A DNA stretch of 64,000 bases from Bacillus altitudinis 41KF2b (GTDB lineage: Bacteria > Bacillota > Bacilli > Bacillales > Bacillaceae), in the NCBI RefSeq assembly GCF_000691145.1, contig NZ_ASJC01000003.1, forward strand, positions 186,001 to 250,000, in the 5' to 3' direction. A program made the position numbers and the translations under genes. The notes below the pieces were generated by a model that was not told the origin of the DNA, ran no database searches, and was given only the letters and a program-made list of their open reading frames with translations. Below, piece after piece: positions 24,475 to 35,279 of this stretch (the first letter of the stretch is position 1; each line of letters begins with the position of its first letter).

Positions 24475-26187
24475 CTACCTGTCACGCGTTAAAAACTTTT
24501 TCATCTCATTGAGTGAAAATGTATTCACGACATTTGCTTTTGGTGTCCATCCTTTTCTTGCAGCTGTGACACCGACGTCCATATGATCGAGCATGGCGAT
24601 GTTGTGTGCATCTGTGTTGATCATGATGTTCACACCCGCTTCGTTTGCTTTCATTAAATGCTCTGTTTTTAAATCCAGTCTTGACGGGTTGCTGTTGAGT
24701 TCCAGTGCAGTGCCCGTTTTTTTCGCAAGCTCTATGAGCTGATCAATATTTAAAGCATAGCCGTCTCGTCTACCGATCAAACGGCCAGTTGGATGGGCAA
24801 TTAAATCCACATGCTGATTATTCAAGGCATTTTCTAGGCGCTCCATAATGACTTCCTCCGGCTGAGAGAAGCTAGAATGAATAGACGCAATGACAAAATC
24901 CATGTCTGCTAGAAAGTCATCATCATAATCTAACGATCCATCCGGCAGAATATCCATTTCGACCCCTTTGAAAATGTGAAAATGTTCGAATTCTTGATTC
25001 AGCTTGTCAATTTCTTTTGCTTGCAAACGCAAACGTTCTTTTGTTAAACCGTTTGCTACTTTTAAATATTGTGAGTGGTCTGTGATCGCCATGTATTCAT
25101 AGCCTTTTGCGATACATGCCTCTGCCATTTCGCGAATAGAAAAAGCGCCATCACTCCATGTCGAGTGCATATGAAGATCGCCTTTGATATCTTTTCGTTC
25201 CACAAATTGCATACTTTCTTTATACGTATCAATCTCTGCTCCGGTTTCACGAATTTCTGGCGGAATGAGCGGAAGTTGGAAATGTGCATAAAAAGCGCTT
25301 TCGTCTTCAAATGTTTTCACATCCCCAGTTTCGATCGTTTCAACCCCATATTCACTAATACGCTCACCGCGCTCCTTCGCAAGCTGTCGCATACGAATGT
25401 TATGATCTTTTGAGCCAGTGAAATGGTGCAGCGTTGTTGCAAATTGGTCTGTTGTCACAAGGCGGAAATCTACACTGATTTCAAAATCTAGTGCAAGTAT
25501 GACCGATACCTTCGTATCACCGCTCGCAATGACATCTTTGACATCATCAAGAGCAACAAGTTGTTCTCTCACTTGTTCAGGGTTATCAGTCGCAATGATG
25601 TAATCTAAATCTTTAACCGTTTCACGCGCACGTCTTAAACTGCCCGCTCTTGAAAAACGGATGATTCCCTCCATCTGTTCCAGCGCATCATCAATTCGCT
25701 CTGCCACATCTAATGCAAAACCAATTGGCAGTCGTTCTGGCTGCTTTCCCGCCTCCTCAAGAGCGGCAAGAATCTTTTCTTCTGTTTTTTTGCCAAACCC
25801 AGCAAGCGTTTGTACTTTTTCCGCTTCACATGCTTCTTTTAAAGACTGTGCATCGTGAACACCAAGCTCTTGGTAGAGCTTAGCAATCTTCTTCCCGCCG
25901 AGTCCTTGCAATTTTAAGAGGGGGACAAGTCCTTCAGGCACTTCTTTTTTTAATTGTTCGAGTGTTTCAGACTGTCCTTTTTCGATATACTCTGTGATCA
26001 CAGCAAAGGTTCCTTTGCCAATACCGGGTAATGCTAATAGGTCATCTATTTGAGAAAGGCTGCGGTCATCTTGTTCCAGTGCCGCAGCTGCTTTACGAAA
26101 GGCAGAAATTTTAAAAGGATTGTCTCCTTTTAGCTCCATATAGACTGCAATTGTTTCAAGAAGTTTGATAATATCTTTTTTATTCAT
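24475..26187 (-). CDS. polX: DNA polymerase/3'-5' exonuclease PolX
   Basis: This 570-residue protein joins an N-terminal PolX polymerase (helix-hairpin-helix LPGIGKGTFAVITEYI; GSLRRARETVKDLDYIIA with the metal-binding aspartates) to a C-terminal PHP phosphoesterase domain (GDLHMHSTWSDG, FKGVEMDI, HPTGRLIGRRDG, NTDAHN). It fills short gaps in base-excision repair. Length and order match Bacillus PolX (yshC). It follows cvpA, from which a terminator separates it. Confidence 0.95.
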   Translation of the reverse strand: MNKKDIIKLLETIAVYMELKGDNPFKISAFRKAAAALEQDDRSLSQIDDLLALPGIGKGTFAVITEYIEKGQSETLEQLKKEVPEGLVPLLKLQGLGGKKIAKLYQELGVHDAQSLKEACEAEKVQTLAGFGKKTEEKILAALEEAGKQPERLPIGFALDVAERIDDALEQMEGIIRFSRAGSLRRARETVKDLDYIIATDNPEQVREQLVALDDVKDVIASGDTKVSVILALDFEISVDFRLVTTDQFATTLHHFTGSKDHNIRMRQLAKERGERISEYGVETIETGDVKTFEDESAFYAHFQLPLIPPEIRETGAEIDTYKESMQFVERKDIKGDLHMHSTWSDGAFSIREMAEACIAKGYEYMAITDHSQYLKVANGLTKERLRLQAKEIDKLNQEFEHFHIFKGVEMDILPDGSLDYDDDFLADMDFVIASIHSSFSQPEEVIMERLENALNNQHVDLIAHPTGRLIGRRDGYALNIDQLIELAKKTGTALELNSNPSRLDLKTEHLMKANEAGVNIMINTDAHNIAMLDHMDVGVTAARKGWTPKANVVNTFSLNEMKKFLTRDR

Positions 26188-26270
26188 CTCTCATCCTCCA
26201 GCCGCTTTGGCATCTTCCTATATAAATATACAAACTTTCCCTTCATCCGACAACTTTCTGTCATGGAATG

Positions 26271-26302
26271 AGAAAAAACTTCTCCAAGAAAGGAGAAGTT
26301 CT
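26271..26302 (-). terminator. terminator of the zapA-cvpA transcript
   Basis: AACTTCTCC and GGAGAAGTT (26277-26285/26292-26300) are followed by TTTTTTC on the minus strand, immediately after the cvpA stop. Confidence 0.85.
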
Positions 26303-26835
26303 TAAACTCCATACGTCGACCAGAGGTCTTTGACAAGACCGGACAGGTAAGGGGTGCTATTTACGATCACATCTGCTAACATTGATTTGCTCATCATCGT
26401 TTGAAGCGCATCGACTGGAAGTAATGCGGCCACAAACAATAAAATAAACACAAATAGATAGGTTTCAAGAAATCCTAAAACAGCGCCAAGCAGTTTGTTG
26501 ACCTGTTTAATCACAGGGATACTTGCAATGGTTGTGAGCAATCCGCCGATGATAGCGAGCAGGATTTTGGTCAAGATAAACAGAATGATAAACGCAATGG
26601 TATTATAATAAGCTGTTTCTAGATTCCCACTAAAGAAAGCAAGCTGCGCTTGACCGCCGCTAAAATTAGGTGCTGGAATCCACGTAAGCTGTGGTGCAAG
26701 TGACTGATAAAACAGAGAAGCCACTAAAATAGAAACAACAAAGCTAATCAATTTAATAAATTGAAGAATAAACCCGCGTTTTAGACCGACAAGCGTTCCC
26801 ATAAGAAGCAAAAACAAAATGATGATATCGATCAC
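26302..26835 (-). CDS. yshB: CvpA-family membrane protein YshB
   Basis: This 177-residue protein has four hydrophobic segments and begins MIDIIILFLLLMGTLVGLKR as CvpA/colicin V production family members do. The precise role in Bacillus is unknown. It follows zapA by 7 bp in a two-gene unit that ends at the adjoining terminator. Confidence 0.87.
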   Translation of the reverse strand: MIDIIILFLLLMGTLVGLKRGFILQFIKLISFVVSILVASLFYQSLAPQLTWIPAPNFSGGQAQLAFFSGNLETAYYNTIAFIILFILTKILLAIIGGLLTTIASIPVIKQVNKLLGAVLGFLETYLFVFILLFVAALLPVDALQTMMSKSMLADVIVNSTPYLSGLVKDLWSTYGV

Positions 26836-26842
26836 GGTAATT

Positions 26843-27100
26843 TCATTCCTTTTCTTTTAGATGAAGCTCTAGTTTTTCGTATTGCTCTTTTAATTTCAAG
26901 TAGTCGTGGACGACATTGACTGCTGTCAGTACAGCTAATTTGTTTATATCAAGGTATGGATTTTTTTCATTGATTTCTCTCATTTTATCATCAACAATTG
27001 AAGCAACATGTCGCATATGCATCTTCGTTTCTTGACCGATGATCGTATAGGACTGTCCGTAAATCTCAACTGTTGTTTTCGTTTTACCGCCGTCAGACAA
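26843..27100 (-). CDS. zapA: cell-division protein ZapA
   Basis: This 85-residue protein bundles FtsZ filaments in the division ring. An N-terminal [13 protein letters not shown] strand pair is followed by a long coiled coil ending in [16 protein letters not shown]. It starts at TTG (27098-27100) after GGAGGAG. Length is normal. It is divergent from rnhC. Confidence 0.93.
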   Translation of the reverse strand: MSDGGKTKTTVEIYGQSYTIIGQETKMHMRHVASIVDDKMREINEKNPYLDINKLAVLTAVNVVHDYLKLKEQYEKLELHLKEKE

Positions 27101-27234
27101 CGTTTCTCCTCCATTCCACGAGAATCCTAGTCTCTATCATAACATGTTTAGACATTGAATGGAAAGACGAGCCCTTCCCTGTTATGGTACACTTTAGAAA
27201 TCAATGATATCAAGGTAAAAAGGAGTTATCCACT

Positions 27235-28158
27235 GTGCCCCAATCCGTCTTAAAAGCAACATCAGAAGACATGAAAAAAATGAAGAGCGTGTACGCTCAG
27301 CATTTAACTGACACTTTGCCGCCAGGCGCTCTATTTCAAGCAAAGGTTCCCGGCTGTACGATTACAGCTTACAAATCTGGAAAAGTGCTGTTCCAAGGAC
27401 AAAAGGCAGAAGCTGAAGCGAGTCAGTTCAACCATTTACAAGCAACTGAAACAAAAAGCAAAAAAACACCATCCATCACACAGTACAGCCCACCACCCGG
27501 CATTGCTTCCATGTCGGTTATTGGCTCAGATGAGGTCGGTACTGGCGATTATTTTGGACCCATTACGGTCTGTGCGGCTTATGTTGATTCCAGTCAGCTT
27601 GCTCTCATGAAAGAGCTCGGGGTGAAAGACTCAAAAGGACTCAAAGATCCGCAGATTATCAACATTGCCAAAGACTTGATCAAAACCATCCCGTTCAGCC
27701 TTCTCGTGCTTCGGAATGAAAAATACAATGCGATGCAGGAAAAGGGCATGAGCCAAGGGAAAATGAAGGCACTGCTTCATAACCAAGTCATCACCTCCGT
27801 GCTAGAAAAACTGGATGGCAAGAAACCAGAAGCCATTCTCATTGACCAATTTGCCGAACCAGGCATTTATTTCAGGCATCTTGCGGGGAAAAAGATCATT
27901 CGAGAGCGTACATATTTTAGTACGAAAGCAGAAGGCATTCACTTATCAGTTGCTGCAGCTTCTATTATTGCAAGGTATGCTTTTTTAATTGAAATGGATA
28001 AATTATCAAAAGCAGCGGGCTTTGACATTCCAAAAGGGGCCGGTCCGCATGTTGACAAAGCGGCAGCAAAGCTGATGAAACAGCACGGCGAAGAGGCTTT
28101 ACGCCAATTTACAAAACTTCATTTTGCCAACACCCAAAAAGCGAAAAAATGGTTATAA
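27235..28158 (+). CDS. rnhC: ribonuclease HIII
   Basis: This 307-residue enzyme removes RNA from RNA-DNA hybrids. An N-terminal TBP-like substrate-binding domain (about 1-80) precedes the nuclease domain with the start motif GSDEVGTGDYFGP (about 98-110) containing the first catalytic D and E, and later SIIARYAFL. The start codon is GTG at 27235 behind AAGGAG. It is convergent with pheT, with repeat copy B between them. Confidence 0.95.
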   Translation: MPQSVLKATSEDMKKMKSVYAQHLTDTLPPGALFQAKVPGCTITAYKSGKVLFQGQKAEAEASQFNHLQATETKSKKTPSITQYSPPPGIASMSVIGSDEVGTGDYFGPITVCAAYVDSSQLALMKELGVKDSKGLKDPQIINIAKDLIKTIPFSLLVLRNEKYNAMQEKGMSQGKMKALLHNQVITSVLEKLDGKKPEAILIDQFAEPGIYFRHLAGKKIIRERTYFSTKAEGIHLSVAAASIIARYAFLIEMDKLSKAAGFDIPKGAGPHVDKAAAKLMKQHGEEALRQFTKLHFANTQKAKKWL

Positions 28159-28164
28159 TCAAAA

Positions 28165-28399
28165 AAGAGCTATCGCCCATAAGGTGATAGCTCTCAGATT
28201 GTTGACAAAGGGCTAAAATGAACTTGATTTTAGCCCTTTGTCTTCTTTTCAGCGTGATAGAAAACCTTTGCAGCCCTAGGAAGGACGAGCACTGGCACAG
28301 AGCGAATTTGACATTCGTGAGTACCAGCGCGCAGGACTGACAAAGAATGCGAGGGTTTGTCTACACGCTAAGAGCTATCGCCCATAAAGCGATAGCTCT
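28165..28399. repeat. structured intergenic repeat, copy B, flanked by duplicated terminator hairpins
   Basis: The body 28195-28369 (CAGATTGTTG ... TCTACACGCT) is very similar to copy A across its whole length. On both sides stands a 30-bp sequence holding a full hairpin AGAGCTATC...GATAGCTCT (28165-28194 and 28370-28399, 28 of 30 identical). These flanks are unrelated in sequence to those of copy A, so the flanking repeats belong to the locus rather than the element. The inside contains hairpin I (AAAGGGCTAAAAT/ATTTTAGCCCTTT, perfect) with a T-rich tract. It lies between convergent rnhC and pheT. Confidence 0.87.
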
Positions 28400-28404
28400 T
28401 TTGA

Positions 28405-30819
28405 TTATCCGCGCAAGACGGCTTGATACGTATCTTCTAATGCTTTCAATACGTTTGTATGAACAGCCGTGACTTCTTCCTCAGTCAACGTTTGTTCTGG
28501 GTTTAAATATTGCAGAGAGAATGCAACAGACTTTTTACCTTCTTCCATATGCTCACCCTCATACACATCAAAGACGGAAAGGTCTGTGAGCAATTGTCCG
28601 CCAGCTTCATAAATGACTTGCTCCAGCTGTCCGCTTGAAATATGCTGATCGACGACAAGTGCGATGTCTCTAGTCACTGCTGGGAATCTCGGAATAGCCG
28701 TATATTTCATATCCTCTGTTTCAGACGTCATTACATCTGTTAAATCAAATTCAAATACATACGTTTCTTTTAAATCTAATTCCTTTTCCACTACTGGATG
28801 AAGTGCAGCTACAAAGCCAATCACTTTTCCATTTAAATGAACATCGGCTGTACGTCCTGGGTGAAGGCCCTCACGCTCTGCTTGAACATACGTGATCTCT
28901 CCTGATACACCAAGCTTTTCAAACAGCCCTTCTGCAATACCCTTCGCTACATAAAAATCGACAGCTTTTTTCTCGCCCTGCCAAAGATTTTTATGCCATA
29001 AGCCTGTCAGCGCACCAGCGACATGTTCTTTCTCCACCGGTTTTGCCCCTTCAGCTTCTGCTAAGAACACAGAACCCGTTTCATAAAAGGCAAAAGAATC
29101 AGCTTGTCTTGCTAAGTTATATGCAACAGAATCAAGTAAGTTTGGCAGAAGGCTTTGTCTCAGCACACTTCGTTCCTCACTCATCGGCAAGGAAAGTCTT
29201 GTTTGATAAGCTGGATTTAAAGCAAAGGCTGTGGACTTATGCTGATTCGTTAATGAATACGTAATCGCTTGAGAAAGCCCTGCGCCCTCTAAGAAACGTC
29301 TCACCTTTCTGCGCTTCACTTGGTATGGCGTGAGACCGCCAACGGTACCAGCTGTCGCAGGGAGTGTAGATGGAATATTGTCGTAGCCGTATAACCTCGC
29401 GACTTCTTCAATGAGGTCTTCTTCAATCGTAATATCCATTCTGCGGGAAGGAACCGTTACAACAAGCACATCATTTGATTCGCCCACTGTAAAGCCTAGT
29501 TTGTTGAAAATCTGAATCATATCTTCTTTTGAAATGCTCATACCAAGCACCTTGTTCACACGCTCAGTTGATACGTGGATGACATTCATACTTGTTTCAA
29601 GGTGGTTTTCCTCCACAGTCCCGCTTAACACTTCACCACCTGCATAGATGCTGATCAATTGTGCTGCTCTTTCGGCTGCTGATTTCGTCCGCTGCGGATC
29701 GAGCCCTTTTTCAAATCGTGTGCTTGATTCACTGCGAAGCCCTAAGTCTCTAGATGCTTGACGGACGGTTTGACCGTTGAAATATGCCGCTTCTAAAAGA
29801 ATCGTTGTCGTCTCATCACGCACCTCTGATTCAAAACCGCCCATGACACCTGCAACAGCATGCGCTTTTGTGCCATTTGTAATGACAAGATGCTTCGAAG
29901 ACAATGTACGTTCTTGTTCATCTAGAGTTTGAATCATTTCATTTTCAGCCGCTTTACGTACGACCACCTGCTTTGAACCAAACCGGTCATAATCAAAGGC
30001 ATGTAGTGGTTGACCGTATTCAAGTAAGACAAAATTCGTAATATCCACGACGTTGTTAATTGGGCGGATACCTGCATTCATCAATCTTGTTTGTATCCAA
30101 AGTGGTGCTGGTCCAATCTTTACATTTTTAATGATCTTCGCTGCATAAAGTGGATTCGCTTCTTGATCCTCAATTTTAACAGAAATATAGTCTGCTGCTT
30201 TTTCAGAAGAAGTGTCATGTGCTGTATCAGGAAGCTTGATGTCACTCCCTAAAATGGCGGCAACCTCATAAGCGACACCTAGCATATTAAGGGCATCAGC
30301 ACGGTTTGGTGTTAAGCCAAGCTCAAGTACCGCGTCATCTAATTGAAGTGCTTGAAGGGCATCATCCCCTGGTTTCACGTCATTCGGGAAAACAAAGATG
30401 CCTTCTGCATATTCTTTTGGTACGAGCTTGCTCTCTATGCCTAATTCTTGCAGAGAACAAATCATGCCATGAGACTCTTCACCGCGCAGCTTTGCTTTTT
30501 TAATTTTAAAGTTTCCAGGAAGGACTGCACCAACCGTTGCGACAGCCACATGCTGTCCTTTATCCACATTTGGAGCCCCGCATATAATTTGCACCGGTGC
30601 GTCTTCGCCGATATCAACAAGACATTTGTTTAATTTATCCGCATTCGGATGCTGTTCACGTTCAATGACGTGTCCAACGACAACGCCTTTGATGCCTTCG
30701 CCTTTATACTCAACGGCTTCCACTTCAATTCCGCTTCTTGTGATTTTCTCTGCTAATTCATCCGGCTGAATGCCTTCTAAATCGACATAGTCCTCTAACC
30801 ATTTATATGAAACAAACAT
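28405..30819 (-). CDS. pheT: phenylalanyl-tRNA synthetase beta subunit
   Basis: This 804-residue beta chain of the alpha2-beta2 enzyme has an N-terminal EMAP/OB tRNA-binding domain (about 40-155), the B3/B4 editing domain, B5 and a C-terminal FDX-ACB anticodon-binding domain (from about 710, [17 protein letters not shown]). It is of normal length and follows pheS by 15 bp. The transcript ends at the hairpin that flanks repeat copy B. Confidence 0.97.
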   Translation of the reverse strand: MFVSYKWLEDYVDLEGIQPDELAEKITRSGIEVEAVEYKGEGIKGVVVGHVIEREQHPNADKLNKCLVDIGEDAPVQIICGAPNVDKGQHVAVATVGAVLPGNFKIKKAKLRGEESHGMICSLQELGIESKLVPKEYAEGIFVFPNDVKPGDDALQALQLDDAVLELGLTPNRADALNMLGVAYEVAAILGSDIKLPDTAHDTSSEKAADYISVKIEDQEANPLYAAKIIKNVKIGPAPLWIQTRLMNAGIRPINNVVDITNFVLLEYGQPLHAFDYDRFGSKQVVVRKAAENEMIQTLDEQERTLSSKHLVITNGTKAHAVAGVMGGFESEVRDETTTILLEAAYFNGQTVRQASRDLGLRSESSTRFEKGLDPQRTKSAAERAAQLISIYAGGEVLSGTVEENHLETSMNVIHVSTERVNKVLGMSISKEDMIQIFNKLGFTVGESNDVLVVTVPSRRMDITIEEDLIEEVARLYGYDNIPSTLPATAGTVGGLTPYQVKRRKVRRFLEGAGLSQAITYSLTNQHKSTAFALNPAYQTRLSLPMSEERSVLRQSLLPNLLDSVAYNLARQADSFAFYETGSVFLAEAEGAKPVEKEHVAGALTGLWHKNLWQGEKKAVDFYVAKGIAEGLFEKLGVSGEITYVQAEREGLHPGRTADVHLNGKVIGFVAALHPVVEKELDLKETYVFEFDLTDVMTSETEDMKYTAIPRFPAVTRDIALVVDQHISSGQLEQVIYEAGGQLLTDLSVFDVYEGEHMEEGKKSVAFSLQYLNPEQTLTEEEVTAVHTNVLKALEDTYQAVLRG

Positions 30820-30834
30820 GTTGATTTCCTCCTC

Positions 30835-31869
30835 TTAGTCCTGCTTAAATTGCTTCGTGAATCTAATATCATTTGTGTAGAAATGACGAATGTCATCTAT
30901 GCCGTATTTGAGCATCGCAATACGTTCAACACCCATTCCAAAAGCAAAGCCTTGGTAAGTATCTGGATCAAATCCGCTCATTTTTAATACATTCGGGTGA
31001 ACCATTCCTGCACCTAAAATTTCAATCCAGCCTGTTCCTTTACATACGGAACAGCCTTTCCCGCCGCATTTAAAGCATGACACATCAACTTCAACGGAAG
31101 GTTCTGTGAATGGGAAAAAGCTTGGGCGCAGTCTAATTTCACGATCTTCCCCAAACATTTTTCTTGCGACTGTCTCAAGCGTCCCTTTGAGGTCACTCAT
31201 GCTAATATTGTGATCTACCACAAGTCCTTCAATCTGCATGAATTGATGCGAGTGAGTGGCATCATCGCTGTCACGTCTATATACCTTACCAGGGCAGATG
31301 ATTTTCACAGGGCCTTGGCCTTTATATTTCTCAAGTGTACGTGCTTGAACGGGTGATGTTTGTGTTCTCATGAGTGTGTCTTCAGTAATATAGAAGCTGT
31401 CCTGCATATCACGCGCCGGATGTTCTTTTGGAAGATTGAGCGCTTCAAAGTTATAGTAATCTGTTTCCACCTCAGGGCCCTCTTCAACGGTATAGCCCAT
31501 TCCGATAAATAAATCTTCAATATCTTCTACGACAATCGTTAATGGATGTCTTGCCCCGATTTTGATCGGACTTGCTGGCAATGTGACATCAATGGTTTGA
31601 GAAGCCAGTTTCTTTTTCACTTCTTCTGCTTCTAGCTGCTCATTTTTTTCAGCAATGGCACCAGCAATCTGCTCTCTCACTTCATTTGCAAGTGCGCCCA
31701 TTTTTGGTCTTTCTTCAGCGGAAAGCTTGCCCATTCCGCGCAGCACTTCTGTAATCGGACCTTTTTTCCCTAAATATTGAACACGAATGTCATTGACTTC
31801 TTTGAGCGAGCTGGCTGCTTCTACCTTCGCTATCGCTTCTGTTTCAAGCTGTTTTAACGTTTCTTGCAT
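30835..31869 (-). CDS. pheS: phenylalanyl-tRNA synthetase alpha subunit
   Basis: This 344-residue catalytic class II subunit charges tRNA-Phe. Motif 2 ([20 protein letters not shown]) and motif 3 ([18 protein letters not shown]) are clear, along with four cysteines ([12 protein letters not shown]). The ATG at 31869 with AGGAGG nine bases before it gives the B. subtilis-like length. Expression is controlled by the upstream T-box. Confidence 0.97.
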   Translation of the reverse strand: MQETLKQLETEAIAKVEAASSLKEVNDIRVQYLGKKGPITEVLRGMGKLSAEERPKMGALANEVREQIAGAIAEKNEQLEAEEVKKKLASQTIDVTLPASPIKIGARHPLTIVVEDIEDLFIGMGYTVEEGPEVETDYYNFEALNLPKEHPARDMQDSFYITEDTLMRTQTSPVQARTLEKYKGQGPVKIICPGKVYRRDSDDATHSHQFMQIEGLVVDHNISMSDLKGTLETVARKMFGEDREIRLRPSFFPFTEPSVEVDVSCFKCGGKGCSVCKGTGWIEILGAGMVHPNVLKMSGFDPDTYQGFAFGMGVERIAMLKYGIDDIRHFYTNDIRFTKQFKQD

Positions 31870-31931
31870 GAGTGTCATCCTCCTTTTAATATACAAAACC
31901 GTCTGAATAAACGGGTGTTTGATTGTTTGAA

Positions 31932-32207
31932 GACAATAAAAAAACCCGCCCCTCCAAAAAAGAAGGGACGAGTTGTGGTCGCGGTACCACCCTTGTTAAG
32001 CACAAATACATGTGCGAATAAGCTTCATTGACATAACGGAATCAAACGAATCCGGTCCACCTTTACGCAAAACCTGCGGTCCCGGTGACAACTCCAGAGG
32101 TGAATTCCTGTTTCAGCATTCCTTAAATGCACTTTCAGTCTACGATGCATTCTCCCTATTAGGACGCTCCGTGAAACAATCTTCCTCTATCATGGTTTTT
32201 AAAATAT
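31932..32207 (-). promoter_or_regulatory. T-box leader of pheST
   Basis: The minus-strand leader contains the T-box core AAGGGTGGTACCGCG (31980-31994) followed by a terminator (arms around AACTCGTCCCTTC and GGAGGGGCGGGTT, 31937-31973, then TTTTTTT). Uncharged tRNA, presumably Phe from the gene it controls, would stabilise the antiterminator. I did not fix the specifier codon with certainty. Confidence 0.92.
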
Positions 32208-32214
32208 TAGTTTC

Positions 32215-32243
32215 ATTATAGTGAAAAATAGGACGTGTTGCAA
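32215..32243 (-). promoter_or_regulatory. sigma-A promoter of pheST
   Basis: Minus strand TTGCAA (32238-32243), a 17-bp spacer and TATAAT (32215-32220) lie directly before the T-box leader. It slightly overlaps the ysgA stop region. Confidence 0.8.
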
Positions 32244-32245
32244 CA

Positions 32246-32989
32246 CTATCCGCGCAAATGATAGACAAGAACCGCTGCTGCCACAGCTACATTTAAAGAT
32301 TCTGCCTGGCCGTACATTGGAACATATAAATTTTGATCTGTCATTTGAAGAATCTCTGGATCAATACCTGCTCCCTCGTTGCCTACAATTAGCGCAAATG
32401 GACCTTCTGATGCTATGTGTCTATACTCTTTCGCATTTTTTAAAGCAGTGCCATATACAGGTATACCTTGCGCCTTTAATGCTGGAATTGTCTGTTGAAG
32501 TGTTTGTTTTAAGATAGGCAGGTGAAAATGAGACCCTTGTGCTGAACGGAGCGTTTTTCCGTTAAACGCATCAACGGTTCCGTCTCCTAGGATCACAGCA
32601 TCAAGCCCCGCTGCATCTGCTGTCCGAATGAGGGTGCCTAAATTCCCCGGATCCTGTACTGCATCTAACAGAAGCATTCGTTCATACTTTTTCTCCTCAA
32701 ATACAGGAATTGTACAAACCGCTGCGATTTGCTGAGGTGTTTCCGTTTCCGTCATTGCAGTAAAAGCCTCTTCACTTAATTCATACAGCTCAATGTCAGG
32801 CTCGATGTCCGCAGGGAGCATGTCAGGCGTTGTGATCATTAACTCTTTTACAACCCCGCTTTTCAATGCTTCTTCGACTAAGTGTTTTCCTTCAACAAGG
32901 AACAGCCCTGTTTTCGTTCGTTCTTTTTTTGTATGGAGCTTTTTCCATTGTTTAATGTGTGCGTTTTTAGCTGATTCTATATATTTCAA
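32246..32989 (-). CDS. ysgA: TrmH/SpoU-family RNA 2'-O-methyltransferase YsgA
   Basis: This 247-residue SPOUT methyltransferase has an N-terminal L30e-like substrate-binding part (about 1-90) and the knotted SAM domain. Motifs are [21 protein letters not shown] (motif 1), [10 protein letters not shown] (motif 2) and the C-terminal [13 protein letters not shown] (motif 3). The RNA target is not known for certain. It lies next to pheST as in B. subtilis. Confidence 0.92.
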   Translation of the reverse strand: MKYIESAKNAHIKQWKKLHTKKERTKTGLFLVEGKHLVEEALKSGVVKELMITTPDMLPADIEPDIELYELSEEAFTAMTETETPQQIAAVCTIPVFEEKKYERMLLLDAVQDPGNLGTLIRTADAAGLDAVILGDGTVDAFNGKTLRSAQGSHFHLPILKQTLQQTIPALKAQGIPVYGTALKNAKEYRHIASEGPFALIVGNEGAGIDPEILQMTDQNLYVPMYGQAESLNVAVAAAVLVYHLRG

Positions 32990-33102
32990 GCGACTTTAAC
33001 TCCTTTAAATATCATGAATTTATTATATCTCAAGCACACTACATAATAAACCTGTCTTTGAGACAGAATAGGGCTATCACCATCAAAAAAGGAGTGTGGG
33101 CA

Positions 33103-33324
33103 ATGGATTTTAATTTAAGAGGCGCAGTGATTCAAAACATTACTGGCCATAATCAAGAGCAGCTTGAGCATACGATTTTAGATGCGATTCAAAGCGGCGA
33201 GGAAAAAATGCTGCCAGGTCTTGGCGTTTTGTTTGAGGTGTTATGGCAAGAGGCATCAGAAGATGAAAAAAATGAAATTCTTGAAACATTAGAGCAGGGC
33301 TTAAAGCCTGAACATCAGCAATAA
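33103..33324 (+). CDS. sspI: small acid-soluble spore protein I
   Basis: This 73-residue minor SASP is made in the forespore under sigma-G. The sequence [20 protein letters not shown] and [13 protein letters not shown] match B. subtilis SspI as I recall it. The ATG at 33103 has AAAAGGAG before it; an in-frame start at 33058 is not supported. CATAATA about 50 bp upstream could be a sigma-G -10, but the -35 spacing to TGAATT is too long for confidence. Confidence 0.92.
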   Translation: MDFNLRGAVIQNITGHNQEQLEHTILDAIQSGEEKMLPGLGVLFEVLWQEASEDEKNEILETLEQGLKPEHQQ

Positions 33325-33367
33325 CAAGAAGCCGGTTTGCTTATTTATGAGCAAGCCGGCTTTGTTC
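33325..33367. terminator. bidirectional terminator between sspI and cstA
   Basis: Arms AAGCCGG...TTGCT and AGCAA...GCCGGCTT form a long stem in the 45 bp between the convergent genes. Unlike two other convergent gaps in the window it carries no inserted repeat. Confidence 0.8.
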
Positions 33368-33369
33368 AT

Positions 33370-35166
33370 TTAGCCAGTGATTGGCGTCTCCATTCGAAGA
33401 GCTGGATCGCGCCAAATCTCGATCCATTTTTTAATAGCGAACACGATAATGACAAAACCTAAAATCAGCATAATCATCGAAAGCACGGCATTCAGTACAC
33501 TGTAGCCAGATGCTTCAAGATTGAGATAGACATTCACAACCATCCAATAACCCGCATAATTCACCGTCACATATAAGTAAGCAAGTGGAATTAAACAAGT
33601 CAACATATACCGCCTTTTATCCGCAATTTTTAACACAACCGTCGCCCCAATGATTAATCCGACCGAGGCCATTAGTTGGTTTGACACACCAAAGAGTGCC
33701 CAAATGGACCCAATGTCTCCAGAGTAAAGCAAGTATCCCCACATAAAACAAGCAAGTGCACTTGCAAAGACTGACCCTGGTACCCAGTCATTTCGTTTCA
33801 GTGGTTTATATGCTTCTCCAAAGAAGTCTTGGATCAAATATCGCGCGACACGGGTTCCTGCGTCAATCGCCGTTAAAATAAAGACGGCTTCAAACATAAT
33901 CACGAATTGGAAGAAATAAGAGGCCAAATGACTAAAGAACGGAATACCCGTAAAGATGTACGCCATCCCTACAGCTAATGTAACAGCTCCACCTGTTCTT
34001 CCTTCTAAGTCAAGACCGATTTCTTTGCTTAGTTGAGGAAGATTCTCGACACTCATACCAAGCGTACGGAACACTTCAGGTGTACTATTAATTGCAAAAT
34101 AATCTCCCGGATGAAGCGCAGTAGCGGCAATTAACGCCATAATTCCCACTAAACATTCTACGAGCATCGCGCCAAACGCCACCGGCTTCATATCACTCCA
34201 ACGATCTAGCATTTTTGGCGTTGTGCCTGAGCCAACAAATGCATGAAAACCAGAAATCGCGCCACAAGCAATGGTAATCGAAATAAAAGGCCATACAGGT
34301 CCAGCTAAGACAGGCCCTCCTCCATTTACAAACTCCGTAAACGCCGGAAATTGGATGGTTGGATTAACCACAAAGATTCCCGCAATCAGCGCAATGAAAA
34401 CACCAATTTTCATAAAACTGCTTAAATAGTCTCTTGGTGCCAAAAGCAACCAAACCGGCAGGGCCGCAGCAAAGAACGCATAGATTGGCAGGGCAAGAGC
34501 AAGCGTTTTTGTATCAAGTGTTAACAAATCTCCAAGTGCTGTTCCTTGAATATTCGGTCCAAGGAATACCCCCAACATCAGTAATATGAATCCCGCAGAT
34601 GTCGCCAGCTTTAAATTGCCTGTCTTTTTATAATAAAGGCCGACTCCCATCGCTATTGGAATGGTAATACCAACTGCAAAGGTTCCCCAAGGATTTCGTT
34701 CTAAAGCATGAAGCACAACCATGGACAGTCCTGCCATTGTAATTGTAATAATAAATAACATGGCGAGCCCTGTGCAAAATCCTGCCACAGGACCAAGCTC
34801 CTCTTTCGCTACCTCTGATAGTGATTTCCCCTTTTTCCGCATCGAAGCAAACAAGACCACGAGATCATGAACAGCTCCGCCAATCACCGCTCCAATTAAG
34901 AGCCAAAGGAGACCAGGTAAATACCCAAATTGTGCGGCTAAAATCGGACCAACTAATGGACCAGCAGCGGCAATTGCAGCAAAGTGATGCCCAAATGTGA
35001 CCCATTTGTTTGTTGGCACATAATCTTTCCCATCCTCGAGTGCATGAGCCGGTGTAGGATGATCATCTGTGACCTTTAGTACCTTCACCATCATAAACGT
35101 GCCATAGAGGCGATAGGCAATCGCTAAAATACACATCGATCCTATCACAATTGAAACCGCATTCAT
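33370..35166 (-). CDS. cstA: carbon starvation protein CstA (peptide/pyruvate transporter family)
   Basis: This 598-residue membrane protein has many hydrophobic segments. Landmarks are the N-terminal VPTNKWVTFGHHFAAIAAAGPLVGP split around the conserved HH, and SGFHAFVGSGTTPKMLDRW in the middle. CstA/BtsT proteins import peptides or pyruvate; the substrate of the Bacillus protein is not certain. In B. subtilis it lies downstream of the arabinose operon, which is missing here. Confidence 0.93.
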   Translation of the reverse strand: MNAVSIVIGSMCILAIAYRLYGTFMMVKVLKVTDDHPTPAHALEDGKDYVPTNKWVTFGHHFAAIAAAGPLVGPILAAQFGYLPGLLWLLIGAVIGGAVHDLVVLFASMRKKGKSLSEVAKEELGPVAGFCTGLAMLFIITITMAGLSMVVLHALERNPWGTFAVGITIPIAMGVGLYYKKTGNLKLATSAGFILLMLGVFLGPNIQGTALGDLLTLDTKTLALALPIYAFFAAALPVWLLLAPRDYLSSFMKIGVFIALIAGIFVVNPTIQFPAFTEFVNGGGPVLAGPVWPFISITIACGAISGFHAFVGSGTTPKMLDRWSDMKPVAFGAMLVECLVGIMALIAATALHPGDYFAINSTPEVFRTLGMSVENLPQLSKEIGLDLEGRTGGAVTLAVGMAYIFTGIPFFSHLASYFFQFVIMFEAVFILTAIDAGTRVARYLIQDFFGEAYKPLKRNDWVPGSVFASALACFMWGYLLYSGDIGSIWALFGVSNQLMASVGLIIGATVVLKIADKRRYMLTCLIPLAYLYVTVNYAGYWMVVNVYLNLEASGYSVLNAVLSMIMLILGFVIIVFAIKKWIEIWRDPALRMETPITG

Positions 35167-35244
35167 TTAACCATCCCCTTTGTATAAACAATTTGTTACA
35201 AATATAACATAAATTGAGTGATTTTTCTTTCTTTTAAAACCAAG

Positions 35245-35273
35245 TTGACAAATAGGAATAATTGATTTAATCT
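35245..35273 (+). promoter_or_regulatory. sigma-A-type promoter of a short transcript
   Basis: TTGACA (35245-35250), a 17-bp spacer and TAATCT (35268-35273) lie on the plus strand in the cstA-ysdC gap, with no protein gene downstream on that strand. Confidence 0.62.
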
Positions 35274-35279
35274 AAAATA

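Noticed and set aside
33040-33102. sigma-G promoter of sspI
   Set aside because: CATAATA is a fair -10, but the only -35-like hexamer is about 21 bp upstream instead of 17-18.
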